64,000 nucleotides of DNA from Citrobacter sedlakii NBRC 105722 (GCF_000759835.1 NZ_BBNB01000006.1:1-64000); one strand, 5' to 3'. Positions 22,332 through 33,822 are shown, numbered from the stretch's first letter. Numbers and translations are program-made. The notes: generated by a model from the letters alone, not told the origin.

Positions 22332-24284
22332 CTAGATGCCTGCCTCTGCTGATGGCGGGCTTTTTTTCGCCGCTCGCTTACGCGGCGCACCCTTTTTCTT
22401 CTCGCTGCTACCGCCGCCGCTACCCGGCGCGACGATCCCGCGGAAGCGACGCACCGGCGTGGACTTCGCCTGGTCGATCAATTGGTACAACGTACCGATT
22501 AACGGCTGCATAAAATCCTGATAGCGGCACTGTTTTTCACTGATTTGCGTCAGAATAGACTCCCAGTGCGCCGTCATGTCCGGACGGGTCGCCATCTCCG
22601 GCAGCGAATGGAACAGCGCCTTTCCGGCGTCAGTGGAGTGAATATAGCGCCCTTTCTTGGTGAGGAAACCGCGCTTAAACAAAAGCTCAATGATCCCCGC
22701 GCGGGTCGCTTCCGTACCCAGCCCGTCGGTGGCGCGGAGGATCTTTTTCAGATCTTTGTCCTGCACAAAGCGGGCAATCCCCGTCATCGCCGACAGCAGC
22801 GTGGCATCGGTAAAGTGGCGCGGCGGCTGGGTCTGACGTTCAACCACTTCACCCTTCTCGCACAGCAGTTCGTCGTCTTTCGCCACGACCGGCAGCGGCG
22901 TCCCGTCGTTTTCTTCGTCTCGCTCTTTGTTACCAAGCAGCGTGCGCCAGCCCGCTTCCGCCAGAAACCGCGCTTTGGCGACAAATTTGCCTTTGGCGAT
23001 GTCGAGTTCGATCACACACTTACGGAAAACGGCGTCCGGGCAGAACTGCATTAAGTACTGGCGCGCGATCAGGCTATACACCTTCGTTTCATTGTCGGTA
23101 AGGTTAATCGACGCACTGCGCGCGGTAGGAATAATGGCGTGATGCGCATCAACCTTCTTATCATCCCAGCAGCGGTTGCGGGTATCAGGGTCAATGACCG
23201 GCTGCGGTAACAGATCCGGCGCATGTACGCCGATGGCGTTCATCACCGCATGGCGTCCGGCAAAGTGTTCCTCCGGCAGATAACGGCAGTCAGAACGCGG
23301 ATAGGTGATCAACTTGTGGGTTTCATACAGCTTCTGACAGATATCAAGCACGTTTTGCGCGCTCAGGCCAAAGCGCTTTGCCGCCTCAATCTGTAACGCA
23401 GAAAGCGAAAACGGCAGCGGCGCGGATTCCGATTCCCGTTTATCGTTATAGCTGGTGACAATGGCCGGTTGACCGTTTATCCGATTCACCACATGCTCCG
23501 CCAGCGGGCGATGCAGTAAGCGCCCTTCTTCATCCTGATATGGCTCGCAGGCGTCGCTCGGCTGCCAGATGGCGGTAAACCGTTCGTCGACGGGGGTAAC
23601 GATGTGCGCCTTCACCTCGAAGAAATCTTTTGGAATGAAATGCTCGATCTCTTCGTCACGACGCACCACCAGCCCGAGTACCGGCGTCTGCACGCGCCCA
23701 ACCGACAGGACACCCTGATACCCGGCGTTACGTCCAAGAATCGTGTAGGCGCGGGTCATGTTGATACCGTACAGCCAGTCGGCGCGCGCACGCGCCAACG
23801 CCGAGACGCACAGCGGCACGAACTCACTGTTCGACCGCAACCGGTCAATGGCGCGCTCCACCGCCTGCGGGTTGAGATCGTTGATCAGGCAGCGCTGCAC
23901 CTGCTGGCGTTTTTCCGGCGCCAGTTGCAGGTAGTCAAGCACTTCATCCACCAGCAACTGACCTTCGCGATCGGGGTCTCCGGCATGAATGACCTCACTG
24001 GCCTCGTGTAAAAAGCGCTTAATGACATTGAGCTGTTTGGTCACCGACGGACGCGGCTGCAATTGCCACTTTTCCGGCACAATGGGCAGATCAGAGAGGG
24101 TCCAGCGCGCATAGCGGCTGTCATACGCGTCGGGCTGCGCCTGCTCAAGCAGATGACCAATACACCAGGTCACCACCTGACCGTTTCCACATTCAATAAA
24201 GCCATCGCCTTTGCGGTGCGGCTTCGGCAGCACGTCCGCAATGGCGCGGGCCAGACTCGGCTTTTCGGCAATAAACAACCGCAT
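22332..24284 (-). CDS. topB: TopB, DNA topoisomerase III
   Basis: 650 residues, type IA topoisomerase. Acts in decatenation and with RecQ. It begins [20 protein letters not shown] (Toprim domain) and carries the active-site Tyr in [17 protein letters not shown] near residue 328. The Lys/Arg-rich tail ([18 protein letters not shown]) is a DNA-binding extension. The start at 24284 matches E. coli; 19 further upstream codons overlap selD and are not used. It follows selD with a 4-nt gap. Confidence 0.96.
   Translation of the reverse strand: MRLFIAEKPSLARAIADVLPKPHRKGDGFIECGNGQVVTWCIGHLLEQAQPDAYDSRYARWTLSDLPIVPEKWQLQPRPSVTKQLNVIKRFLHEASEVIHAGDPDREGQLLVDEVLDYLQLAPEKRQQVQRCLINDLNPQAVERAIDRLRSNSEFVPLCVSALARARADWLYGINMTRAYTILGRNAGYQGVLSVGRVQTPVLGLVVRRDEEIEHFIPKDFFEVKAHIVTPVDERFTAIWQPSDACEPYQDEEGRLLHRPLAEHVVNRINGQPAIVTSYNDKRESESAPLPFSLSALQIEAAKRFGLSAQNVLDICQKLYETHKLITYPRSDCRYLPEEHFAGRHAVMNAIGVHAPDLLPQPVIDPDTRNRCWDDKKVDAHHAIIPTARSASINLTDNETKVYSLIARQYLMQFCPDAVFRKCVIELDIAKGKFVAKARFLAEAGWRTLLGNKERDEENDGTPLPVVAKDDELLCEKGEVVERQTQPPRHFTDATLLSAMTGIARFVQDKDLKKILRATDGLGTEATRAGIIELLFKRGFLTKKGRYIHSTDAGKALFHSLPEMATRPDMTAHWESILTQISEKQCRYQDFMQPLIGTLYQLIDQAKSTPVRRFRGIVAPGSGGGSSEKKKGAPRKRAAKKSPPSAEAGI
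22338..22367 (+). terminator. gdhA terminator embedded in the 3' end of topB
   Basis: GCCTGCC (22338-22344) and GGCGGGC (22354-22360) form a 7-bp stem followed by seven T residues. The hairpin lies within the last codons of the convergent topB gene. Confidence 0.85.
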
Positions 24285-24288
24285 TGAA

Positions 24289-25332
24289 TTAACGGATCTC
24301 AACCATGGCACGACCGCCACGCGCGTCAACCAGTTCGCCAATCGCCGTCAGGTCGATGCCGAACTCTGCGGCGGCGAGTTTCACCTCGTCGACCGCATCC
24401 GGCGTCACCGCCAGCAGCAGACCGCCGGAGGTTTGCGGATCGCAAAGCAGATCGCGCACTTCACGCGGCATCTCGCCCATCAGATGCCCGTAGCTGGCAA
24501 AGTTTCGCTCGGTTCCGCCCGGTACGGCGCCAAGCCGGATATACTCCTCGACGCCCGGCAATTTCGGGATCGCGTCGTAGTGAATTTGTGCCTGAACGCC
24601 TGCGCCCTGACACATTTCGCTGAGGTGGCCCAGCAGGCCGAAACCGGTCACGTCAGTCATCGCCTTCACGCCGTCAATGTCCGCAAAGGCGGCTCCGGCA
24701 ATGTTCATTCGACACATCACTTCCGTCGCCAGCCCCTGGTGTTCGGGTTTAAGCAGTGATTTTTTCTCTGCGGTGGTCAATACGCCAATACCCAGCGGCT
24801 TCGTCAGGAAGAGTTTGCATCCCGCCCGCGCGGTACTGTTTTTCTTCACCCGTTCGGTCGGCACGATGCCGGTGACAGCCAGGCCAAAGATCGGCTCTGG
24901 CGCGTCGATGGAATGGCCGCCCGCCAGCGCAATCCCCGCCTCACGGCAGGCGAAACGTCCGCCTTCGGTAACTTCGCGGGCGATATCGGGCGACAGCGTG
25001 TTGATGGGCCAGCCGAGGATGGCAATCGCCATAATCGGTTTCCCGCCCATCGCAAAAATATCGCTAATGGCGTTGGTTGCCGCAATACGGCCAAAATCAA
25101 ATGGGTTATCGACGATCGGCATAAAGAAGTCAGTGGTGCTGATCACACTGGTGCCGTTGCCGAGATCGTAGACTGCCGCGTCGTCGCGGGTCTCATTGCC
25201 CACAAGCAGGTTCGGGTCGACAAACTTCGCCTGCTCGCTGTGCAGAATGGTTTCCAACACTTTGGGGGAAATTTTACAACCGCAACCCGCTCCGTGGCTG
25301 TACTGCGTTAAACGAATAGCGTGCTCGCTCAT
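24289..25332 (-). CDS. selD: SelD, selenophosphate synthetase
   Basis: 347 residues. Makes monoselenophosphate from selenide and ATP for selenocysteine and selenouridine. The N-terminal catalytic loop [10 protein letters not shown] contains Cys17 rather than Sec, followed by the conserved Lys20. The ATP-binding [10 protein letters not shown] and [10 protein letters not shown] motifs are present. The ATG at 25332 has ACAGGAG 6 nt upstream and gives MSEHAIRL; an ATG two codons earlier abuts the ribosome site. Upstream of topB as in E. coli. Confidence 0.96.
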   Translation of the reverse strand: MSEHAIRLTQYSHGAGCGCKISPKVLETILHSEQAKFVDPNLLVGNETRDDAAVYDLGNGTSVISTTDFFMPIVDNPFDFGRIAATNAISDIFAMGGKPIMAIAILGWPINTLSPDIAREVTEGGRFACREAGIALAGGHSIDAPEPIFGLAVTGIVPTERVKKNSTARAGCKLFLTKPLGIGVLTTAEKKSLLKPEHQGLATEVMCRMNIAGAAFADIDGVKAMTDVTGFGLLGHLSEMCQGAGVQAQIHYDAIPKLPGVEEYIRLGAVPGGTERNFASYGHLMGEMPREVRDLLCDPQTSGGLLLAVTPDAVDEVKLAAAEFGIDLTAIGELVDARGGRAMVEIR

Positions 25333-25448
25333 GGACATCTCCTGTCATTGCAATCGGGCTATGGTAGCGCTCATTCCCTGATGTGGTAAGAGAGAGTGTC
25401 TGAATTCCGGCGTCTTTGCTCAGAATCCAGACAGTTTTGCGGATTATT

Positions 25449-26000
25449 TTAAAAAACGGTCACGAATGGCGCGGTATCCGGCACGTTAATCGTCGTTGAG
25501 GCTTTCAGTTGCGGCGTGCCAAGATAAAGAAAACCGACGATCTTATCCTGCGGCCGGCAGTTAAACGCGTCACGAACCACCGGGCTTTCGGTGAGCGCGC
25601 CGCTGCGCCAGATACCGCCAAAACCCTGGGCCACCGCCGCCATCTGCATCGCCATCACCGCGCATCCGGCGGACATTTCCTGTTCCCAGACCGGTACTTT
25701 ATGATTTTCCTGGCATTTGGCGACCACGGTAATAATCAGCGGCGCACGGAACGGCGCGCTGCGGGCTTTCTCGATCGCTTTTTCATCACCGTCAGCGGCG
25801 ATGGCCCCTTTTTCCAGGACGGCGCTGAAGCGCTCGCGTCCTTCGCCCTCAATCACAAAGAAGTGCCAGGGTTGCAGGGTCTTATGATCCGGCGCGCGCA
25901 TTCCTGCCCGCAGGATATTCTGAAGTTGCTCACCGGCAGGGGCAGGCTCTGCCAGACGAGAGGCGCTACGACGGTTAACAAGTAATTCAAGTGCATCCAT
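25449..26000 (-). CDS. ydjA: YdjA, minimal nitroreductase-family flavoprotein
   Basis: 183 residues, small FMN-dependent nitroreductase. The N-terminal [22 protein letters not shown] is the FMN-binding start of the family, and [20 protein letters not shown] lies near the end. The physiological substrate is unknown. The ATG at 26000 has AGGAG 8 nt upstream and gives the E. coli length. Confidence 0.93.
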   Translation of the reverse strand: MDALELLVNRRSASRLAEPAPAGEQLQNILRAGMRAPDHKTLQPWHFFVIEGEGRERFSAVLEKGAIAADGDEKAIEKARSAPFRAPLIITVVAKCQENHKVPVWEQEMSAGCAVMAMQMAAVAQGFGGIWRSGALTESPVVRDAFNCRPQDKIVGFLYLGTPQLKASTTINVPDTAPFVTVF

Positions 26001-26165
26001 TTGGTTAACTCCTGTCATGGTGAATATTCACAAAATTAACACGAGAGCAGAATTTGTTACAGCGCAGACGGTGATTCCTGCTGACAACTGCCTGTCGGGT
26101 CATTAGGATAGCCTCATCTCATACATCCTGACCGGATGTAGTATTGGTAATGATTGGGAGAAGAC

Positions 26166-28022
26166 ATGCGAACCTTGTGGCGATTTATTGCCGGTTTTTT
26201 TAAATGGACGTGGCGACTGCTCAATTTTGTCCGCGAAATGGTGCTTAACCTGTTCTTTATTTTCCTGATCCTTGTGGGTGTCGGGATCTGGATGCAGGTG
26301 AACAACGGGAATTCGGGGGAGAAAGTCAGTCGCGGCGCCCTGCTCCTGGATATTTCCGGGGTGATCGTCGATAAACCCTCCAGTACCCATCGTTTAGGCG
26401 TGCTTGGTCGTCAATTGTTTGGCGCAAGCTCCGATCGCCTGCAGGAAAACTCCCTGTTTGATATCGTCAATACGATCCGTCAGGCGAAAGAAGACAGCAA
26501 CATCACCGGCATCGTCATGGATCTGAAAGATTTTGCCGGAGCCGATCAGCCGTCGATGCAGTATATCGGTAAAGCGCTGCGCGAATTCCGCGACAGCGGT
26601 AAGCCGGTTTATGCCGTTGGCGATAACTTCAGCCAGGGCCAGTATTATCTGGCAAGTTTTGCTAATAAAATCTGGCTTACGCCACAAGGGGCTGTCGATA
26701 TTCACGGTTTTGCCACAAATGGCCTGTACTACAAATCGCTGCTGGATAAGCTGAAAGTGTCTACCCACGTTTTCCGCGTCGGCACCTATAAATCCGCTGT
26801 TGAGCCCTTTATTCGCGACGATATGTCTCCCGCCGCACGTGAAGCGGATAGCCGCTGGATTGGCGAGCTGTGGCAGAATTACCTGAATACCATCGCCGCC
26901 AACCGTCAAATTCCGGCTCAGCAGGTATTCCCTGGCGCGCAAGGTGTACTGGACGGGCTGACAAAGGCCGGCGGCGACACGGCGAAATATGCCCTCGACC
27001 ATAAGCTGGTGGATGCGCTGCTCACCAGCACTGAGATGGAAAAAGCCCTGACCAAAGCATTTGGCTGGAGCAAGTCTGAAAATAACTATCGCGCAATCAG
27101 CTATTACGATTATTCCCTGAATCCCCCTGCGGACACCGGTAGCGCCATTGCCGTGGTGTTTGCCAACGGGGCGATTATGGACGGCGAAGAAACCCCGGGG
27201 AACGTTGGCGGCGACACGACGGCCTCGCAAATTCGCGACGCCCGACTGGATCCGAAAGTGAAAGCCATCGTCCTGCGCGTCAATAGCCCGGGAGGCAGCG
27301 TGACGGCTTCAGAAGTGATTCGCTCTGAACTGGCTGCGGCAAAAGCTGCCGGTAAACCTGTCGTGGTATCGATGGGCGGCATGGCGGCATCCGGCGGCTA
27401 CTGGATCTCCACACCCGCCAGCTACATTGTGGCGAACCCAAGCACCCTGACCGGCTCTATCGGGATCTTCGGGGTCATTAATACCGTTGAAAATAGCCTC
27501 AACGCTATCGGCGTACATACGGACGGCGTGGCCACCTCGCCGCTGGCGGATATTTCGATGACCAAAGCTCTGCCGCCGGAAGTGCAGCAGATGATGCAGC
27601 TAAGCATCGAGAATGGCTATCAACGTTTTATCACCCTGGTTGCCACTGCACGCAAGTCAACGCCTGAGCAGATTGATAAAATCGCCCAGGGCCACGTCTG
27701 GACCGGGCAGGATGCGAAGGCCAACGGTCTGGTCGACAGTCTGGGCGACTTCGACGACGCGGTGGCGAAAGCCGCGGAGCTGGCGAAACTCAAACAGTGG
27801 CATATCGACTACTATCAGGATGAGCCGACTTTCTTCGACAGGGTGATGGACAGCATGTCCGGTTCGGTACGCGCAATGCTGCCGCAGGCTATTCAGGCGA
27901 TGCTTCCCGCGCCGCTGGCCTCTGCCGCCAGCACGGTGAAAGCGGAAGGCGACAAACTGGCGGCGTTTAACGACCCGCAAAACCGTTATGCGTTTTGTCT
28001 GACCTGCGCTAACGTGCGTTAA
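26166..28022 (+). CDS. sppA: SppA, signal peptide peptidase A (protease IV)
   Basis: 618 residues, S49 serine protease anchored by one N-terminal membrane segment ([19 protein letters not shown] region). It degrades signal peptides left after secretion. By homology the Ser-Lys dyad is Lys209 ([13 protein letters not shown]) in the N-terminal repeat and Ser409 ([10 protein letters not shown]) in the C-terminal repeat. The ATG at 26166 gives the E. coli length. Transcribed away from ydjA. Confidence 0.96.
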   Translation: MRTLWRFIAGFFKWTWRLLNFVREMVLNLFFIFLILVGVGIWMQVNNGNSGEKVSRGALLLDISGVIVDKPSSTHRLGVLGRQLFGASSDRLQENSLFDIVNTIRQAKEDSNITGIVMDLKDFAGADQPSMQYIGKALREFRDSGKPVYAVGDNFSQGQYYLASFANKIWLTPQGAVDIHGFATNGLYYKSLLDKLKVSTHVFRVGTYKSAVEPFIRDDMSPAAREADSRWIGELWQNYLNTIAANRQIPAQQVFPGAQGVLDGLTKAGGDTAKYALDHKLVDALLTSTEMEKALTKAFGWSKSENNYRAISYYDYSLNPPADTGSAIAVVFANGAIMDGEETPGNVGGDTTASQIRDARLDPKVKAIVLRVNSPGGSVTASEVIRSELAAAKAAGKPVVVSMGGMAASGGYWISTPASYIVANPSTLTGSIGIFGVINTVENSLNAIGVHTDGVATSPLADISMTKALPPEVQQMMQLSIENGYQRFITLVATARKSTPEQIDKIAQGHVWTGQDAKANGLVDSLGDFDDAVAKAAELAKLKQWHIDYYQDEPTFFDRVMDSMSGSVRAMLPQAIQAMLPAPLASAASTVKAEGDKLAAFNDPQNRYAFCLTCANVR

Positions 28023-28030
28023 ACGGTGAT

Positions 28031-28063
28031 GCCGGATACGTCGCGCAAGCGTCGCTATCCGGC
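28031..28063. repeat. REP element between sppA and ansA
   Basis: GCCGGATA (28031-28038) and TATCCGGC (28056-28063) flank an imperfect GTCGC/GCGAC-like helix. Classic REP layout directly after the sppA stop codon. A long in-frame extension of ansA would translate through it, another reason to start ansA at 28098. Confidence 0.85.
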
Positions 28064-28097
28064 ACAAAAACACTCTTCACTTCGTAAGATCATCGCC

Positions 28098-29114
28098 ATG
28101 CAGAAGAAATCTATTTACGTTGCCTATACTGGCGGTACCATCGGTATGCAGCGTTCTGAACAGGGATACATTCCGGTTTCCGGTCACCTTCAACGGCAAC
28201 TGGCATTGATGCCTGAATTCCACCGTCCGGAGATGCCGGATTTCACGATCCACGAATACGCCCCGCTGATGGACTCCTCCGATATGACGCCTGAAGACTG
28301 GCAGCATATCGCGAATGACATCCACGCTAATTACGATGAATATGATGGTTTTGTGATCCTCCACGGCACCGACACCATGGCGTTCACCGCGTCCGCTCTC
28401 TCGTTTATGCTGGAAAATCTCGGTAAGCCGGTTATTGTGACAGGGTCACAAATCCCCTTAGCCGAGCTGCGTTCCGACGGACAAATTAATTTGCTCAACG
28501 CGCTGTACGTCGCCGCTAATTATCCGATCAACGAAGTTACGCTGTTTTTTAATAATCGCCTTTACCGCGGAAACCGCACCACAAAAGCCCACGCTGACGG
28601 CTTTGACGCCTTTGCTTCCCCTAACCTCCAGCCGTTGCTGGAAGCCGGGATTCATATTCGTCGTACGGGCACTCCACCAGCGCCGCAGGGCGATGGGCCA
28701 TTTATTGTGCACCCTATCACGCCGCAACCGATCGGCGTGGTCACGATTTACCCGGGGATCTCTGCCGGTGTGGTGCGAAACTTCCTGCGCCAGCCGGTAA
28801 AAGCGCTGATCCTGCGCTCCTATGGCGTCGGCAACGCGCCGCAGAATAAAGAATTTCTTAAAGAGCTGAGCGAAGCCAGCGACCGTGGCATCGTGGTGGT
28901 AAATCTCACCCAATGTATGTCAGGTAAAGTGAATATGGGCGGCTACGCGACCGGGAACGCGCTGGCGCATGCCGGGGTGATTGGCGGTGCGGATATGACT
29001 GTTGAAGCCACGCTGACCAAGCTGCACTATCTGTTGAGCCAGGGTCTGGACACCGCGGCCATTCGCGTGGCAATGACCCAGAACCTGCGCGGCGAACTGA
29101 CGCCAGACGACTAA
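28098..29114 (+). CDS. ansA: AnsA, cytoplasmic L-asparaginase I
   Basis: 338 residues. Hydrolyses asparagine to aspartate and ammonia. Asparaginase motifs AYTGGTIGMQ (catalytic Thr near 14) and VILHGTDTMAFTAS (second Thr/Asp pair near 91) are intact. No signal peptide, as expected for the constitutive type I enzyme. The ATG at 28098 matches E. coli (MQKKSIYVAYTGG). Followed 10 nt later by pncA, so the two form an operon. Confidence 0.96.
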   Translation: MQKKSIYVAYTGGTIGMQRSEQGYIPVSGHLQRQLALMPEFHRPEMPDFTIHEYAPLMDSSDMTPEDWQHIANDIHANYDEYDGFVILHGTDTMAFTASALSFMLENLGKPVIVTGSQIPLAELRSDGQINLLNALYVAANYPINEVTLFFNNRLYRGNRTTKAHADGFDAFASPNLQPLLEAGIHIRRTGTPPAPQGDGPFIVHPITPQPIGVVTIYPGISAGVVRNFLRQPVKALILRSYGVGNAPQNKEFLKELSEASDRGIVVVNLTQCMSGKVNMGGYATGNALAHAGVIGGADMTVEATLTKLHYLLSQGLDTAAIRVAMTQNLRGELTPDD

Positions 29115-29124
29115 GGAGGATCCT

Positions 29125-29766
29125 GTGACCCAGCGCGCTCTGTTACTGGTTGATTTACAAAATGACTTTTGCGCGGGCGGCGCGCTTGCCGTACCCGAAG
29201 GCGACAGCACTGTGGATGTCGCCAACCGACTGATAGCGTGGTGTCAGGCGCGCGGCGAAGCGGCGATCGCCAGCCAGGACTGGCATCCGGCGAATCACGG
29301 CAGTTTTGCCAGCCAGCACCAGGTGGAACCTTACTCGCAAGGCCAACTCGATGGGCTGGCGCAAACCTTCTGGCCGGATCACTGCGTACAAAACACCGAA
29401 GGCGCGGCGCTGCATCCGCTGTTAAACCAGAAAGCGATCGCAACCGTATTTTACAAAGGCGAGAATCCGCAGGTTGACAGTTACAGCGCTTTTTTCGATA
29501 ACGGGCGCAGACAAAAAACGGCGCTGGACGACTGGCTGAAGGCGCACAGTATTACGGAGCTGATCGTCATGGGGCTGGCGACCGATTACTGCGTGAAATT
29601 TACGGTGCAGGATGCGCTCCAGTTGGGCTACCGCGTAAACGTCATTACCGACGGCTGCCGCGGGGTGAATCTGCACCCCCAGGACAGCAGCTATGCGTTT
29701 ATGGAGATGGCGGCGCAAGGCGCTACGCTCTATACGTTGGATGACTGGGAAGAAACGCACCGCTGA
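29125..29766 (+). CDS. pncA: PncA, nicotinamidase/pyrazinamidase
   Basis: 213 residues, isochorismatase-like hydrolase. Converts nicotinamide to nicotinate in the NAD salvage route that feeds NadE in this window. Catalytic residues visible: Asp10 (LLVDLQNDF), Lys in VFYKGENP and Cys in MGLATDYCVKFT. The metal ligands DWHP and H are present. Start is GTG at 29125 after a strong AAGGAGG. Confidence 0.95.
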   Translation: MTQRALLLVDLQNDFCAGGALAVPEGDSTVDVANRLIAWCQARGEAAIASQDWHPANHGSFASQHQVEPYSQGQLDGLAQTFWPDHCVQNTEGAALHPLLNQKAIATVFYKGENPQVDSYSAFFDNGRRQKTALDDWLKAHSITELIVMGLATDYCVKFTVQDALQLGYRVNVITDGCRGVNLHPQDSSYAFMEMAAQGATLYTLDDWEETHR

Positions 29767-29772
29767 TGTGAT

Positions 29773-29800
29773 GGCCGGATGGCGCTGCGTTTATCCGGCC
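29773..29800. repeat. REP element after pncA
   Basis: GGCCGGAT (29773-29780) and ATCCGGCC (29793-29800) form the palindrome; the intervening GGCGCTGCGTTT is typical of enteric REP loops. Confidence 0.82.
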
Positions 29801-29909
29801 AACGTCTCTCCCCCTCGCATAAAAAATCCCGTTTGTCTTCCGTCACATAAAGTGAACTGTATCGCAGCGGCAACGACACGCGGGTGCTACTCTTTGATGG
29901 CTGTTTTTT

Positions 29910-29942
29910 CGCCACGCCATTTCCGTGGCGTGTTTGCTTTTT
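29910..29942 (+). terminator. Intrinsic terminator or attenuator just upstream of the chitinase
   Basis: CGCCACG (29910-29916) pairs perfectly with CGTGGCG (29924-29930), followed by TGTTTGCTTTTT. It sits about 20 nt before the chitinase start codon, too close to leave room for a complete promoter after it. Either it attenuates the chitinase transcript, or it ends upstream transcription and the chitinase promoter overlaps it. Confidence 0.65.
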
Positions 29943-29945
29943 AAA

Positions 29946-29957
29946 CGTCAAAGAGGA
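29946..29957 (+). promoter_or_regulatory. ChiX sRNA target site overlapping the chitinase ribosome-binding site
   Basis: CGTCAAAGAGGA is a 12-nt perfect complement of the ChiX seed (UCCUCUUUGACG, recalled sequence) and contains the AGAGGA ribosome-binding site 6 nt before the ATG. The same motif lies in the chbB-chbC spacer of this window. Pairing would block translation initiation. See findings. Confidence 0.7.
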
Positions 29958-29963
29958 TCGATT

Positions 29964-31217
29964 ATGAAACGTTTGCCTTTGCTGGCAGCATTACCCCTGC
30001 TCTGCGCGTCCGTCGCGTCCGCCAGTTCAATGATGTCCGTTGGCTATTTTAACGGCGGCGGGGACGTCACCGCCGGACCGGGCGGTGATATTAATAAGCT
30101 GGACGTGCGCCAAATCACCCACCTGAACTACTCCTTTGGCCTGATCTATAACGGCGAAAAAGAAGAAACCAATGTCGCGCTGAAAGATCCGGCAATGCGA
30201 CATCAGATCTGGCTGTCGCCAAAAGTCCAGTCGGACCTCGCCCAGCTTCCCGTTCTGCGCAAACAAAACCCGAATTTGAAGGTGCTGTTATCGGTAGGCG
30301 GCTGGGGAGCGCGTGGATTCTCCGGCGCGGCGGCCACACCGGAAACCCGCGCGGTATTTATTCAGTCTGCGCAGGAGATTGTTAAAAAGTATGGTCTTGA
30401 CGGAATCGATCTTGACTGGGAATACCCGGTCAACGGCGCATGGGGGCTGGTAGAAAGCCAGCCAGCGGACCGGGATAACTTCACGTTGCTGCTGAAAGAA
30501 CTGCGCCAGGCGTTCGGCAAAGCCAAACTGGTGACCATTGCCGTCGGGGCGAATGCGGAAAGTCCGAAAAGCTGGGTAGATGTGAAGGCCATTGCGCCGC
30601 TGCTCGATTATATCAATCTGATGACGTATGACATGGCCTATGGCACCCAGTATTTCAACGCCAACCTGTACGATTCAAAGGCGTGGCCAACGGTGGCCGC
30701 TGCCGACAAATACAGCGTGGACTTTGTGGTCAATAACTATCTTGCCGCCGGACTTAAACCGCAGCAGATGAATCTTGGCATCGGTTTTTATGGCCGCGTT
30801 CCCAAGCGTTCCGTGGAGCCAGGAATTGACTGGAGCAAACCGGACGCGCAGAAAAATCCTGTCACCCAGCCCTATTTCGGCGAGCAGGAAGTGGCGTTGT
30901 TTCGCTCGCTCGGTATTGACCTGAAGAAAGATACCTACGTGAAGTACAACGATATAGTGAAAACCTTTCTTAACGATCCGCAAAAGCGGTTTACCAGGCA
31001 CTGGGATGACGACGCGAAGGTTCCCTGGCTGTCGGTAAAATCCGCTGAAGGCAAAACGCTGTTTGCCCTCTCCTACGAGGATCCGCGTTCGGTGGCGATC
31101 AAAGCCGACTACATCAAAAAACGCGGACTGGCGGGCGCGATGTTCTGGGAATATGGCGCGGATGATAATAACCAGTTAGCAAAACAGCTGGCGGAATCCT
31201 TAGCGATTACTCCGTGA
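29964..31217 (+). CDS. Secreted GH18 chitinase
   Basis: 417 residues, signal peptide MKRLPLLAALPLLCASVASA. The catalytic motif of glycoside hydrolase family 18 is intact as DGIDLDWEYP near residue 150 (the Glu is the acid catalyst). The SVGGW motif and the downstream INLMTYDM and GAMFWEYG motifs are also present. No chitin-binding domain is visible. It would cleave chitin to chitobiose in the periplasm or outside, supplying ChbBCA. E. coli K-12 has ydjE-L here instead. The start at 29964 follows AGAGGA; an in-frame start at 29925 lies in the hairpin region. Confidence 0.92.
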   Translation: MKRLPLLAALPLLCASVASASSMMSVGYFNGGGDVTAGPGGDINKLDVRQITHLNYSFGLIYNGEKEETNVALKDPAMRHQIWLSPKVQSDLAQLPVLRKQNPNLKVLLSVGGWGARGFSGAAATPETRAVFIQSAQEIVKKYGLDGIDLDWEYPVNGAWGLVESQPADRDNFTLLLKELRQAFGKAKLVTIAVGANAESPKSWVDVKAIAPLLDYINLMTYDMAYGTQYFNANLYDSKAWPTVAAADKYSVDFVVNNYLAAGLKPQQMNLGIGFYGRVPKRSVEPGIDWSKPDAQKNPVTQPYFGEQEVALFRSLGIDLKKDTYVKYNDIVKTFLNDPQKRFTRHWDDDAKVPWLSVKSAEGKTLFALSYEDPRSVAIKADYIKKRGLAGAMFWEYGADDNNQLAKQLAESLAITP

Positions 31218-31224
31218 TCCGGTG

Positions 31225-31254
31225 AGACGCCCCAGGATTTATTGTGGGGCGTCT
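31225..31254. other. Strong hairpin after the chitinase, no U-tract
   Basis: AGACGCCCCA (31225-31234) pairs with TGGGGCGTCT (31245-31254). The stem is strong and immediately follows the stop codon, but no T-run follows, so it may stabilise the 3' end or be a weak terminator. Confidence 0.55.
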
Positions 31255-31353
31255 CCCGCACTGTGCGACGCCGTGTCATTCGGGTTAAGATTGGCGTATC
31301 CGCTGCGGTATTTTTACGCCGCTTTTTCTTTCTCGACAGGAGGCATGGGGCTT

Positions 31354-31698
31354 ATGGCTTTTATCCCTAAAAATTACGCCCGTCTGGAAGTGGGTTATCG
31401 CGAAAAGGCGCTTAAGCTCTTCCCCTGGGTTTGTGGACGTTGTTCACGTGAATTTGTCTATTCCAATCTTCGTGAGTTGACGGTACACCATATCGATCAC
31501 GATCATTCCAATAACCCGGAAGATGGCAGCAACTGGGAGATGCTGTGCCTGTACTGCCACGACCACGAGCATTCAAAATACACGGAAGCCGATCAGTACG
31601 GCTCAACGGTCATAGCGGGAGAAGATGCGCAAAAGAGCGTCGGCGAGGCAACCTACAATCCTTTTGCCGATCTCAAGTCGATGATGAACAAGAAGTAA
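31354..31698 (+). CDS. yajD: YajD-like HNH endonuclease-family protein
   Basis: 114 residues. HNH/zinc-finger fold: CGRCSREFVYSNLRELTVHHIDHDHSNNPEDGSNWEMLCLYCHDHEH, with two C-x2-C pairs and the HH...N...H core. Very close to E. coli YajD, which lies elsewhere (near tsx) in E. coli. Whether this is the moved copy or a paralogue cannot be told here. The ATG at 31354 gives MAFIPKNYARLE as in YajD, although AGGAGG is 10 nt away and an ATG three codons earlier is nearer. Function unproven. Confidence 0.85.
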   Translation: MAFIPKNYARLEVGYREKALKLFPWVCGRCSREFVYSNLRELTVHHIDHDHSNNPEDGSNWEMLCLYCHDHEHSKYTEADQYGSTVIAGEDAQKSVGEATYNPFADLKSMMNKK

Positions 31699-31721
31699 CC
31701 CTTCACGCGTTCCGATCAACA

Positions 31722-31748
31722 CCCGACGGCGCATGCTGTCGGGCGTTT
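31722..31748 (+). terminator. Terminator between yajD and yeaC
   Basis: CCCGAC (31722-31727) and GTCGGG (31738-31743) with an internal GGC/GCT extension, followed by CGTTTT. Placed between two convergent genes. Confidence 0.65.
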
Positions 31749-31755
31749 TGCGGTA

Positions 31756-32031
31756 TCAGGATTTAAATGTCGCGATCGGTTTCGGCGCAATACCGAAATC
31801 TTCTTTCAACTGCTGTTTGCTTTTCATCACCATCTGACCGTTGGTGTCGATGGTCATGTGTTGCGCGTCAGTGTTGTGCCGCGCCTGCCAGAGCATCACC
31901 AGTTGCAGACTGTTATCTTTTTGCTCGGGCGTCAGCGCCACGCCGTCCGGCCATTTTCCCAACTCAACGGCGGTTGATAAGCGCTGATACACTTCCGGCG
32001 TCATGCTGTTAATGATCTCATCAAGATTCAT
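31756..32031 (-). CDS. yeaC: YeaC, conserved DUF1315 protein
   Basis: 91 residues, MNLDEIINSMTPEVYQRLSTAVELGKWPDGVALTPEQ..., a small soluble protein conserved next to msrB in enterics. No catalytic motif seen. Function unknown. It follows msrB on the same strand with a 39-nt gap, so cotranscription is likely. Confidence 0.92.
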   Translation of the reverse strand: MNLDEIINSMTPEVYQRLSTAVELGKWPDGVALTPEQKDNSLQLVMLWQARHNTDAQHMTIDTNGQMVMKSKQQLKEDFGIAPKPIATFKS

Positions 32032-32070
32032 ACGCTCCCCTCCTGTGGAATAAATTGCTGAATCGATTCT

Positions 32071-32484
32071 TCAACCCTTCACCTGATCGCCATTTTCATC
32101 GTCGGTAAAGCTCAGGGAGGCCGAATTAACACAGTAGCGCTCCCCGGTCGGCTGTGGGCCATCCGGAAAGACGTGGCCCAGATGGGCATCACAATTGCCG
32201 CAGCGAATTTCGATGCGTTGCATTCCGTGTGAATCGTCTTTCAGGTAGCGGATCGCGTCTTCGCTCAGCGGCTCGTAAAAGCTCGGCCAGCCGCAGCCGG
32301 AGTCGTATTTCGTTTGGGAGGTAAACAGCGGCGCGTCGCAGACCAGACAGTGGTACACGCCGTCACGCTTGTTATGCAATAACTGCCCGGTAAACGGCGG
32401 TTCGGTACCGTGATTCTGCGTCACGTAGAACTGCATTTCAGTCAGGTTTTTCTTCAGATCTTCTGCGGAAGGTTTGTTCGCCAT
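32071..32484 (-). CDS. msrB: MsrB, methionine-R-sulfoxide reductase
   Basis: 137 residues. Repairs methionine R-sulfoxide using thioredoxin. Zinc ligands are C46-x2-C49 (CLVCDAP) and C95-x2-C98 (CGNCDAH); the catalytic Cys118 is in RYCVNSASL. The start at 32484 (MANKPSAED) matches E. coli; nine in-frame upstream codons are unsupported. Divergent from gapA. Confidence 0.97.
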   Translation of the reverse strand: MANKPSAEDLKKNLTEMQFYVTQNHGTEPPFTGQLLHNKRDGVYHCLVCDAPLFTSQTKYDSGCGWPSFYEPLSEDAIRYLKDDSHGMQRIEIRCGNCDAHLGHVFPDGPQPTGERYCVNSASLSFTDDENGDQVKG

Positions 32485-33822
<1,338 letters not shown>

